Source: Pseudorhodoplanes sp. (GTDB lineage Bacteria > Pseudomonadota > Alphaproteobacteria > Rhizobiales > Xanthobacteraceae). Taken from it: 64,000 bases of DNA. The stretch lies in assembly GCA_032027085.1 (NCBI GenBank), contig JAVSMS010000001.1, positions 2,124,332-2,188,331 of the forward strand. The letters run 5' to 3'. Below the pieces are notes generated by a model, which searched no databases, was not told the origin of the DNA, and saw only the letters and a program-made list of their open reading frames with translations. Made by a program: the position numbers and the translations under genes. This document shows positions 43,284 to 50,932 of this stretch, one piece after another; position 1 is the stretch's first letter; each line of letters begins with the position of its first letter.

Positions 43284-44339
43284 ATGAATTGGTTCAGGTC
43301 TGCCGCAGCCGGTGCTGCGGTTCTCATGTCGGTCGGTGCCGTACAGGCCCAGCAATTCGATGCCGTGCGCTGGCCGGTGCCGATGGCGTTCGGCTCGAAC
43401 CTGGTCGCGCTTGGCGACGCCATGCCGTGGGTGGCGCAGCAGCTCGACAAGGTGTCGGGCGGCCGCGTCAAGCTCCGGATCTTCGAGCCCGGCAAGCTGG
43501 TACCGGCGCTCGCCGTGTTCGACTCGGTTTCCGAAGGAAAGGCCGAGGCCGGCTATACCTGGATGGGCTACGAAGTGGGCAAGGTACCGGCAGCGGCGTT
43601 GTTCGGCGCCGTTCCCTTCGGAATGGAATCGCCCGAATTCATGGCCTGGATGTATTTTGGCGGCGGCAATGAGCTGCTGCGCGACCTGTTCAAGCCGCAC
43701 AACGTCTATCCGATCTTCTGCGGAACGATCGGACCGGAAGGCGCGGGCTGGTTCCGAAAGGAGATCAATTCCGCCGACGACATCAAGGGCCTGAAATTCC
43801 GCGCGGCCGGTTATGGCGGCGACATCTACAAGGAAGTCGGTGCCTCGGTGACGCTGCTCCCGGGCGGCGAACTGTTCCAGGCGCTTGAAAAGGGCGTTCT
43901 CGACGGCACGGAATTCTCGCTGCCGACCGTCGACGAGCAACTCGGTTTCTTCAAAGTCGCGAAATACTACTACATGCCGGGCTGGCATCAGCCGTCGACC
44001 AACCAGTACCTGTATGTGAATCTGGCGGCGTGGAACAAGATCTCGCCGGCGACCCAGGCGCTGATCGAGACCACCTGCACGGCGGCGGTGACCATCGCGC
44101 TCGCCAAGTCGGAAGCCCTGCAAGGCAAGACGCTGGCGAAATTCGAGAAGGAAGGCGTGCAGGTGAAGCAGGTCAATGCCAATCTGCTCAAGGCTTTCCA
44201 GGCCGCAACCAAGAAGGTGATGGCTGAGAAGTCCGCCGCCAATGCCGAGTTCAAGAAGGTTTATGACAGCCAGCAGGCCTTCATGGCGCAGAACCAGAAG
44301 TGGAAGGAATACGGCTACCTTCCGCGCGACTTCAAGTAA
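43284..44339 (+). CDS. dctP: TRAP transporter solute-binding protein (DctP family)
   Basis: This 351-aa periplasmic protein has a signal peptide (SAAAGAAVLMSVGAVQAQQ) and the DctP fold: WPVPMAFGSNLVALGDAM and VAQQLDKVSGGRVKLRIFEPG at the N-terminal lobe, and LKFRAAGYGGDIYKEVGAS with the conserved arginine that binds the substrate carboxylate. It resembles binding proteins for 2-oxo or hydroxy acids more than malate-type DctP, but this is not certain. The ATG at 43284 follows GGGAGGG. The genes for the small and large membrane subunits follow after 12 and 28 bp, making one operon. Confidence 0.9.
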   Translation: MNWFRSAAAGAAVLMSVGAVQAQQFDAVRWPVPMAFGSNLVALGDAMPWVAQQLDKVSGGRVKLRIFEPGKLVPALAVFDSVSEGKAEAGYTWMGYEVGKVPAAALFGAVPFGMESPEFMAWMYFGGGNELLRDLFKPHNVYPIFCGTIGPEGAGWFRKEINSADDIKGLKFRAAGYGGDIYKEVGASVTLLPGGELFQALEKGVLDGTEFSLPTVDEQLGFFKVAKYYYMPGWHQPSTNQYLYVNLAAWNKISPATQALIETTCTAAVTIALAKSEALQGKTLAKFEKEGVQVKQVNANLLKAFQAATKKVMAEKSAANAEFKKVYDSQQAFMAQNQKWKEYGYLPRDFK

Positions 44340-44351
44340 GCGAACCCGGGA

Positions 44352-44918
44352 ATGAGCATCACTCATCCCGTGCCGGACGGCTCCTCCTCGGCGGGGCCGT
44401 CCGGAATTCCACTGCCGGAAACACGGCTGTCGCGATTTCTCGACGCCGTCGTGGTGTGGATCGGCGAGACGTCGTCCTGGATCTGGACCGCGTTGATGCT
44501 GCTAATCGTCTATCAGGTCTTGCAGCGTTATGTCTTCGGACTTGGCTCGATCAAGATGGAAGAGATGCAGTGGCATCTCTACGGCATCGGATTCATGCTG
44601 GCGATTCCATTTGCGGAAATTCGCGAACGTCACGTGCGGATCGACGTGCTGGCTGAACATTGGCCGCTGCGGCGGAGGCTGTGGATCGAGGCGTTCGGTC
44701 TCCTGATCTTCCTGCTTCCGTTTTCGATTTTCGCGATCATCCAGTCGGTGCCCTATGTCACGCATTCCTATGCCGTGGACGAGATTTCCTCGGCACCGGA
44801 CGGATTGCCGTATCGCTATGTCCTGAAGGCCTTCATCGTGGCGACATTCGTTCTGCTCGCCATGGTCGCCATTTCGCGGCTGTCGCGCGTCATCGCGGCT
44901 CTGAGAATGCAGCACTGA
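44352..44918 (+). CDS. dctQ: TRAP transporter small permease (DctQ)
   Basis: This 188-aa protein has four transmembrane segments of the DctQ family, with WIWTALMLLIVYQVLQRYVF, the amphipathic EEMQWHLYGIGFMLAIPFA and FAEIRERHVRIDVLAE, a conserved DctQ segment before helix 3. It joins the large subunit DctM to form the sodium-coupled membrane part of the transporter that accepts substrate from DctP. It lies 12 bp after dctP and 28 bp before dctM. Confidence 0.92.
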   Translation: MSITHPVPDGSSSAGPSGIPLPETRLSRFLDAVVVWIGETSSWIWTALMLLIVYQVLQRYVFGLGSIKMEEMQWHLYGIGFMLAIPFAEIRERHVRIDVLAEHWPLRRRLWIEAFGLLIFLLPFSIFAIIQSVPYVTHSYAVDEISSAPDGLPYRYVLKAFIVATFVLLAMVAISRLSRVIAALRMQH

Positions 44919-44946
44919 ACGGGCGCGGGGCGGGGGCGCGGGGGCC

Positions 44947-46314
44947 ATGGAAGTCTACGAAATCATTGTCGTCCTGTTTCTTTTGTCGTTCATCGGGTCG
45001 CTGTTTCTCGGCTACCCGATTGCATGGACCCTGGGCGGGTTGTCGCTTCTGTTCACCGCCGGCGGCATTGTCCTGCACGACTATTTCGGCGTTGACACCT
45101 ACCTGCTCAACCGCTGGGGCAACTTCGCGATTCTCGTCGATCGCATTTTTGCGACCATGTCGAACTGGGTGCTCGTGGCGTTGCCCATGTTCGTCTATAT
45201 GGGCCTGATGCTCGACCGCTCCGGCGTCGCCGAGCTGATGATGACGAATTTCGTCCGTGTGTTTCGTGAAATGCGCGGGGGGCTTGCGGTCACCGTCGTT
45301 CTGATCGGAATTCTGCTGGCGGCTTCGACCGGCATCGTGGGCGCGTCCGTGGTTCTGCTCGCCACGCTCTCGATCCCGATCATGATGCGGCAGAATTATT
45401 CGAAGACGCTCGCCTCCGGAGTGGTCGCCGCCGCCGGCACGCTCGGCATCCTCATTCCGCCCTCGATCATGCTGGTGATCATGGCCGACCAGTTGTCGAT
45501 CTCGGTCGGCGATCTGTTCATGGGCGCGATCGTTCCGGGCGTCATGCTTGGAATCCTCTATCTGGTCTATGTGATCGTCCTCGGGCTTGTCCGCCCGGAA
45601 CTCGCGCCGCCGCCGCCCCAGCATCACAAGTTGACCGGGCGCGAGATTGTCGGGGCATTCCTCGCCACCGTTCCGACGGCGGCCCTGATCCTGGCGGTGC
45701 TGGGCTCGATCTTCTTCGGCATTGCGACACCGACCGAGGCGTCCGGCGTCGGCGCCTTCGGTGCCACGCTATTGGCGCTGTTCAACGGCCGGCTCAATCT
45801 GAAGGTCATCCGCCAGGTCGGCATCGAAACCGCGCTGACCACCGCTTTCATCTTCGGCATCTTCCTCGGCGCCACCGCTTTTGCGCTCGTCATGCGCTCG
45901 CTCGGCGGCGACGAGTTCATCGGTCACCTGCTCAAGGGCTTGCCGTTCGGCCCAAACGGCATCGTGATCTTCATCCTGTTCGTCGCCTTCATCGCCGGCT
46001 TTTTTCTCGACTGGCTCGAGATTGTGCTCATCATTCTGCCGCTGGTCGCCCCGGTGGTGAAGGATCTCGGCTTCAATCTGACGTGGTTCGTGGTGGTGTT
46101 CGCAGTCACGCTGCAGACCTCGTTTCTGACGCCGCCGGTCGGGTTCTCGCTGTTCTATCTCAAGGGCGTGGTGCCGAAAGACATCACCACGCGGCATATC
46201 TATATCGGCATCATTCCCTTCGTGATCCTGCAAGTGCTCGCAGTCGCCGTCACCTTCCTGTGGCCCGAGCTCGTATTGTGGCTGCCGCGGAAGATGTATG
46301 GTTCGGTCGGATGA
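44947..46314 (+). CDS. dctM: TRAP transporter large permease (DctM)
   Basis: This 455-aa protein has 12-13 transmembrane helices and DctM motifs: GYPIAWTLGG near the N-terminus, LAASTGIVGASVVLLATLS, SGVVAAAGTLGILIPPSIM (hairpin loop that binds sodium and substrate) and LTPPVGFSLFYLKGV. It is the ion-transporting subunit. Its stop lies 25 bp before the start of the damaged oxidoreductase copy on the same strand, so that copy may once have ended the operon. Confidence 0.93.
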   Translation: MEVYEIIVVLFLLSFIGSLFLGYPIAWTLGGLSLLFTAGGIVLHDYFGVDTYLLNRWGNFAILVDRIFATMSNWVLVALPMFVYMGLMLDRSGVAELMMTNFVRVFREMRGGLAVTVVLIGILLAASTGIVGASVVLLATLSIPIMMRQNYSKTLASGVVAAAGTLGILIPPSIMLVIMADQLSISVGDLFMGAIVPGVMLGILYLVYVIVLGLVRPELAPPPPQHHKLTGREIVGAFLATVPTAALILAVLGSIFFGIATPTEASGVGAFGATLLALFNGRLNLKVIRQVGIETALTTAFIFGIFLGATAFALVMRSLGGDEFIGHLLKGLPFGPNGIVIFILFVAFIAGFFLDWLEIVLIILPLVAPVVKDLGFNLTWFVVVFAVTLQTSFLTPPVGFSLFYLKGVVPKDITTRHIYIGIIPFVILQVLAVAVTFLWPELVLWLPRKMYGSVG

Positions 46315-46339
46315 GCGAATCATACGGCTGAGAGTGAGC

Positions 46340-47186
46340 ATGCAGGTTCTGGTGATCGGCGCGGGCGTGGTCGGGCTCGCGGTGGCGCGCGGCCGCGCTC
46401 GGCGGCCACGATGTCATTGTCGCGGAGGCTGCCTCTACGGTCGGCACCGGCGTCTCCTCACGTAACAGCGAAGTCATCCATGCCGGGATGTACTATCCGA
46501 CTGCATCGCGGCGCGCGCGGCATTGTCCTCGCGGCAACCGCATGTTGTATGATTACTGCGCATCGCACGGCGTGCCTCACAAACGTTGCGGGAAACTGAT
46601 CGTTGCCACCAACGAAGCCGAGCGCACGCGGCTTGAGCAGATCCGGGCGCAGGGCCTGAAGAACGAGGTCGATGCCGTGATCAATTCGGCCGGACTGCGC
46701 GCGCAGACGGTTGCGCACAATATCGAAGGCTATCCTGCGCAGCGGATTCCCCGCCTCGTGCTCGCGAAGGGAAACTATTTCAGCTATACGGGCCGGCCGG
46801 TGTTTTCGCGCCTGATCTATCCGACGCCCGTCGACGGCGGGCTCGGCGTGCATGTGACGCTCGATCTCGCCGGACGCATGCGCTTTGGTCCCGATGTCGA
46901 ATGGATCGAGGAAGAGGATTACAATGTCGATCCGGGGCGCGCGGCGTCGTTTTATGCGCGCATCCGCACCTATTGGCCCTCGCTCGCCGATGACACGCTG
47001 ATCCCGGATTATTGCGGGATTCGCCCGAAGCTGACCGGCCCGGGGCAGCCGCCGGCCGATTTCATGATCGACACGCCGGCGGATCACAAGATGCCGGGGC
47101 TGGTAAATCTGTTCGGGATCGAATCGCCGGGGCTGACGTCGTCGCTGTCGCTCGCTGACGAAGTCGTTTCCTATCTCGAGAACTGA
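46340..47186 (+). pseudogene. FAD-dependent oxidoreductase, broken second copy
   Basis: This is a paralogue of the gene at 41909. It starts MQVLVIGAGVVGLAVAR, but at about 46387-46392 two bases of a GC run are missing and the frame shifts. The following frame (from about 46488) reads MYYPTASRRARHCPRGNRM and continues to the normal C-terminus. A 246-bp in-frame deletion between two GTCGACG-like sites removes 82 codons (residues 111-192 of the intact copy). The shift would prevent a functional protein, since the FAD loop and the rest are in different frames. It alternates blocks almost identical to the first copy with blocks about 80% identical. Confidence 0.88.
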
Positions 47187-47315
47187 GGACGCAGATTGCG
47201 GGGCGGCACCGGGGTGGGCGCCTGAGCAGGCGCAGGTGCCTGGCCTTGCGCGGTGAGCGGCCTCATCGGTTCATAGCCCGGTATGTCGTCGCCAGCCTCG
47301 CTGTCATGCGACGGC
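46812..47315. repeat. Direct repeat, right copy (about 504 bp, near-identical)
   Basis: Counterpart of 42629-43132, in direct orientation, separated by 3.7 kb that contain dctPQM. It includes the 3' end of the broken oxidoreductase and the 3' 145 bp of the intact DUF2865 gene. Confidence 0.9.
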
Positions 47316-47953
47316 GCCACTTTCACTTCCGACAGACGTCGGCGCATCTCGCCGCTGATCGGCGTGAACTCGGAACCACGTCCGGTCGCCTGCATCAGGC
47401 CCTTGTTGGTTGCGACGATGTCGCCTGGTCGCAATGTCGGATCGTCCCTGATATCGAGCCGCGCCAGGCCGAACGGATTCTTGCCGTTGCAGCTGCAGCC
47501 CTCGACCAGCTTTTCGCGGTAGGCGAAGGCTGTCGGCAATTCGCGATAGGTGCGGCCGTCGCTGGAATGCGCGTAGTCGATCCTGCTGCCGAAGTAGACC
47601 TTGGTCGGCGCCGCCGGACAGAAGGAATTGCAGATTTCGACCGGGTTCGCCGCGCGGATCGGGAAGTGGCGGCCATCGCAAGTGCGTACACAGAACGCCA
47701 CCGACGGGCCGCCATCGCCACGCAAGCCGTCCGGACTGTCGTAATTCGGATAGGCATTGTTGGGATCGCCATAGACCGGTTGCTGCGGCGGCGGAGGCTG
47801 CACCGCGCGGCGGAAGCCGCCGAACAAGAGATCGAAGAAATTCTGCGCCAACGCGGGCGGCGGGCTGACAACAATGCCAGCCGTCAGCACGGCGAGGAGC
47901 AGCAAGCCGGACCGCAAGGTACGGGAGCGAGGGCAGCGATTGTCAGACACCAC
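47171..47953 (-). CDS. DUF2865 protein, exported, cysteine-rich (paralogue 1)
   Basis: This 260-aa protein has a signal peptide (LLLLAVLTAGIVVSPPPALAQ), then NFFDLLFGGFRR, a proline-rich linker, and the DUF2865 core with cysteines in AFCVRTCDGRHFPI, VEICNSFCPAAPTKVYFG and VEGCSCNGKNPFGLA. The six or more paired cysteines suggest disulfides in the periplasm. A Pro/Ala/Gln tail ends it. The family is restricted mainly to Hyphomicrobiales and has no known function. The stop overlaps by 16 bp the end of the broken oxidoreductase. A paralogue lies 154 bp upstream on the same strand. Confidence 0.85.
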   Translation of the reverse strand: MVSDNRCPRSRTLRSGLLLLAVLTAGIVVSPPPALAQNFFDLLFGGFRRAVQPPPPQQPVYGDPNNAYPNYDSPDGLRGDGGPSVAFCVRTCDGRHFPIRAANPVEICNSFCPAAPTKVYFGSRIDYAHSSDGRTYRELPTAFAYREKLVEGCSCNGKNPFGLARLDIRDDPTLRPGDIVATNKGLMQATGRGSEFTPISGEMRRRLSEVKVAPSHDSEAGDDIPGYEPMRPLTAQGQAPAPAQAPTPVPPRNLRPQFSR

Positions 47954-48107
47954 ATCCCCTGAAGCTTGGACGCAAATAACGCGCCCGACCGGAAAAGGTT
48001 GCGCGGTGTCCTCTTGGTCGGAAACCGGCGACTGAGGTTCATGCCCTTGGCGTTGCTAAGGGCAGGCAATTGCGTTCAATCTGATCCTTCAGACAATTGC
48101 GGCTCTC

Positions 48108-48920
48108 CTAAGGCTCGTCGTCCGGTCCCTCGCGCCGGCCTCTTCCGTCCGTCGCCGCCGCGCCGACGGGGAAGGGCGCGGGACCAACCGACCGCACGAT
48201 ACGGCCAGCCCTATCCGGCAGGTTTTCATCCGCGGGCGGTTGCCCGGTACCGGCCTTGATGCGAATGCTGCCGGGACGACCTTTGGTCGTGCCGCGGCCG
48301 GGGGCAATTTTGACGGCGAACAGCTTTGAACGCATCTCGCCCCGGAGCGGCGAAAAATTGATCGACTGTCTCGTACGGCCGGCAACAACAAAGCCTTGCG
48401 AGGTCGCGACGATATCGCCCGGCTGCAAGGTGGGATCCTTTTCGGCATCGATCTGCGCGAGGCCGAATACATCCTTACCGTTGCAGGTGCAGCCGGACAC
48501 GACCTCGCTTCGGTAGGTGAATGCCGCCGGAAGGTCCTTGTAGGATCTGCCGTCGGAGGCGACGGCGGTGTCGATGGTGCTTCCCGAAAAGACCTTGGTG
48601 CTCGCCGCCGGGCAGAGCGCGCTGCAGATTTCAGCAGCTTCGGCGCCGCGCCGATAGTTGATCGGAAAATGACGGCCGTCGCAAAGCCGCACGCAATAGG
48701 ACAATCCCCCACCCGAGCGGCGGGCTGGCTGTTCCGGTTGGTCATCGCGCGCATTCGGACGCGCATTCGGATCTGCATAGGACGGCGGCGGCCTCCGGAA
48801 CGCATTGAACAGAAAATCAAAAAGACCCTGCGCGGTGGCGGGCTCCGGCGGCATTGCCGTTGTGAAGGCGAGGATGGCCGCGGCGCAGAAAGCTCCGGAG
48901 AGGCGAAGTCCTGGACGCAA
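48108..48920 (-). CDS. DUF2865 protein, exported, cysteine-rich (paralogue 2)
   Basis: This 270-aa protein has a signal peptide (GAFCAAAILAFTTAM, cleavage near PATAQG) and the same core as its neighbour: LSYCVRLCDGRHFPINY, EICSALCPAASTKVFSGS, VSGCTCNGKDVFGLAQID and PTLQPGDIVATSQGF. Linker and tail are diverged from paralogue 1. The likely start is TTG at 48920, since AAGGAG lies seven bases upstream and no ATG or GTG gives a better signal peptide. The two genes probably arose by tandem duplication. Function unknown. Confidence 0.8.
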   Translation of the reverse strand: MRPGLRLSGAFCAAAILAFTTAMPPEPATAQGLFDFLFNAFRRPPPSYADPNARPNARDDQPEQPARRSGGGLSYCVRLCDGRHFPINYRRGAEAAEICSALCPAASTKVFSGSTIDTAVASDGRSYKDLPAAFTYRSEVVSGCTCNGKDVFGLAQIDAEKDPTLQPGDIVATSQGFVVAGRTRQSINFSPLRGEMRSKLFAVKIAPGRGTTKGRPGSIRIKAGTGQPPADENLPDRAGRIVRSVGPAPFPVGAAATDGRGRREGPDDEP

Positions 48921-49270
48921 GACACGACTCCTTGCACGTCATCCCCGTTCCATCCCGCCTCCAAAGATGCACGATAACGCGCCTCACCCGCGCCGGTTGC
49001 GGCGGACAAGCGCCGGACGCGGAAGAACGCGCGCAAAGAAACGTGAATGGGTGAGCCCGCCCAGAACCTGACGTACTTGCTGCCCTTTGACGGAGCGGGC
49101 AGGCAGCAAGGCTTACGCATGGGAGTCTAACTATCAACGGAACCAACGCGTGGTCCTGCTGCAGGCAGTGAGATGCTCACGGATGGCGCATGGCAGGCCG
49201 CAGCCGAGCGCGCATCGTGTTGTAGTCGGGCATGATCTGTTCCGAGAGCCGGTTCCCGGGGAAGCCTGCT
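48921..49270. other. Intergenic region without a supported gene
   Basis: About 350 bp between the second DUF2865 gene and the LysE-type gene. It holds a 9-bp perfect stem (CTTGCTGCC/GGCAGCAAG, 49076-49110, loop of 17) without a T-run. Several short open frames show no signal peptide, domain or good ribosome binding site. No tRNA cloverleaf was found. Confidence 0.5.
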
Positions 49271-49903
49271 CTAGCGGCGCGCCTCGACCGCCATTTTCAC
49301 TGCGAAACCGGCGAGCATCGTGCCCATCAGCCAGCGCTGCGCCAGCATCCAGAGCGGCCGTGCGGCGAGGAAGGTTGCGATCGAAGCAGCGGCGATGGCG
49401 ATGACGGCATTGACCGTCACACTGACGCCGATTTGCGTCGCGCCGAGCGCGATCGACTGCAGCAACACGCTGCCCTCTGCCGGATCGATGAACTGGGGCA
49501 GCAACGAGAGATACAGCATCGCAATCTTCGGATTCAGAAGATTGGTGAGAAAGCCCATCGCGAACAGTTTGCACGGACTGTCGGCCGGCAATTGATGCAC
49601 CTGAAACGGCGAGCGCCCGCCGGGTCGCACAGCCTGCCAGGCGAGCCAGAGAAGATAGACGGCGCCAGCGAACCGCAGCGCGTCATAGGCATAGGGGACG
49701 GCGAACACGAGCGCGGTGATGCCGAAGGCCGCGCACAGCATGTAGAAGACGAAACCGAGTGCGACACCGCCCAGCGAGACTAGCCCGGCCATGCGGCCAT
49801 GTGAGATCGAGCGCGAGATCAGATAGATCATGTTCGGTCCCGGCGTGAGCACCATGCCGAGCGAGACGAGCGCAAAGCCGATGAGGGCGGTGGTTGTAGG
49901 CAT
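49271..49903 (-). CDS. LysE/RhtB-family amino-acid exporter
   Basis: This 210-aa membrane protein has six helices and the LysE-family N-terminal motif GMVLTPGPNMIYLISRSISHG, split here as LTPGPNMIYLISRSI, plus FLTNLLNPKIAMLYLSLLPQF in helix 4. Members export amino acids such as threonine, homoserine, leucine or lysine. The ATG at 49903 gives the family N-terminus MPTTTALIGFALV; the open frame to 50002 runs through a REP-like palindrome and is not supported. The substrate is unknown. Confidence 0.9.
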   Translation of the reverse strand: MPTTTALIGFALVSLGMVLTPGPNMIYLISRSISHGRMAGLVSLGGVALGFVFYMLCAAFGITALVFAVPYAYDALRFAGAVYLLWLAWQAVRPGGRSPFQVHQLPADSPCKLFAMGFLTNLLNPKIAMLYLSLLPQFIDPAEGSVLLQSIALGATQIGVSVTVNAVIAIAAASIATFLAARPLWMLAQRWLMGTMLAGFAVKMAVEARR

Positions 49904-49943
49904 GGCGTGACTTAGGGCGGGTTTAATCAGGTTTATTTTTTGC

Positions 49944-50000
49944 GCGTCCCTGCGGAAGTGGGACCCAGAATCCAACACCGGATTCTGCTTTCGCAGACGC
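49944..50000. repeat. REP-like palindrome upstream of the LysE gene
   Basis: AGAATCC (49967-49973) and GGATTCT (49980-49986) form the inner 7-bp stem, flanked by an imperfect outer stem (GCGTCC-CTGCGGAAG against CTTTCGCAGACGC). The layout resembles the element at 58313-58357 (outer stem, GTGG spacer, inner stem). It lies about 40 bp upstream of the LysE gene start. Confidence 0.5.
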
Positions 50001-50072
50001 ATTATGTGGCGCGCCGTTCATTTTGAACAGGCACGCGGCGGGAATACTGCTTTGCACGCGCTGCAAAGCCTC

Positions 50073-50777
50073 TTAGGGCCGCTTTGGAATCTGCAAGCCG
50101 CGCTGCACTGCCGGCCGCGCCAGGCCGCGTTCCAGCCAGGCCGGCACGTGCTTCAGGCTGTCGAATTCGACCAGATCGCGCGCCTCGTAGAAGCCGATCA
50201 GGTTGCGCACCCAGCCGAGCATGGAAATGTCGGCGATGGTGTAATCCTCGCCCATGATCCACTGCCGGTTCTTCAGGCGCGCTTCGAGCACGCTGAGCAG
50301 GCGTTTTGATTCGTTCACGTAACGCTGCAGCGGGCGCTTGTCCTCGTAGTCCTTGCCTGCAAACTTGTTGAAGAATCCGACCTGACCGAACATCGGCCCG
50401 ATGTTGCCCATCTGGAAATGCAGCCACTGGATGGTCTCGATCATGCGAGCGGGATCGAGCGGGATGAACTTGTCAGTCTTGCCGGCGAGATAGCCGAGGA
50501 TCGCGCCGGATTCGAACAGGCCGAGCGGCTTTCCGCCCGGACCGTCGGGATCGAGGATCGCCGGAATCTTTCCGTTCGGATTGAGCGAGAGAAATTCAGG
50601 TGTCTGCTGCTCGTTCTTGCCGAAGTCGACGCGGTGCGCCTCATAGGGCAGCCCGGTTTCCTCGAGCATGATCGAGACCTTCACGCCGTTCGGCGTCGGC
50701 AGCGAGTAAAGCTGCAGACGGTCGGGGTGTTTCGGCGGCCAGCGTTTGGTAATGGGAAAGGCCGAGAGGTCGCGCAT
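50073..50777 (-). CDS. Glutathione S-transferase (YfcG/Nu-class-like)
   Basis: This 234-aa protein has a thioredoxin-fold N-terminal domain with LQLYSLPTPNGVKVSIMLEE, where TPNG is the glutathione-activating motif of Nu-class enzymes such as YfcG, and the cis-proline motif NPNGKIPAILD followed by LFESGAILGYLA. The helical C-terminal domain has YTIADISMLGWVRN, the N-capping box. Enzymes of this class show disulfide-bond reductase activity with glutathione. It is monocistronic as far as can be seen; a REP-like region lies upstream. Confidence 0.9.
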   Translation of the reverse strand: MRDLSAFPITKRWPPKHPDRLQLYSLPTPNGVKVSIMLEETGLPYEAHRVDFGKNEQQTPEFLSLNPNGKIPAILDPDGPGGKPLGLFESGAILGYLAGKTDKFIPLDPARMIETIQWLHFQMGNIGPMFGQVGFFNKFAGKDYEDKRPLQRYVNESKRLLSVLEARLKNRQWIMGEDYTIADISMLGWVRNLIGFYEARDLVEFDSLKHVPAWLERGLARPAVQRGLQIPKRP

Positions 50778-50799
50778 ATTATGTGAAACTCCTTTCCTT

Positions 50800-50910
50800 G
50801 CTCGGTCACGCTGAGTGGTCGCCGAAGGCGGTCCTCGAAGGGCGACGGCCGATGGGGCCGTTCACCCTTAGAGGCTCGCAAGCTTCGCTTGCTCACCCCT
50901 CGCGATGACG
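50800..50910. repeat. REP-like intergenic sequences between GST and polA
   Basis: Two imperfect units, GGTCACGCTGAGTGG...CCTCGAAGGGCGACGG and GTTCACCCTTAGAGG...CCCTCGCGATGACGG, fill the gap between the polA end and the GST start. GCAAGC/GCTTGC forms a hairpin in the second unit. They look related to the element at 26995-27115. Confidence 0.5.
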
Positions 50911-50932
50911 GACTTCTACTGGCGTATTTGGG

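Noticed and set aside
49076-49110. Hairpin CTTGCTGCC/GGCAGCAAG as a tRNA or terminator
   Set aside because: It has no cloverleaf, no T-run and a 17-base loop; the role cannot be supported.
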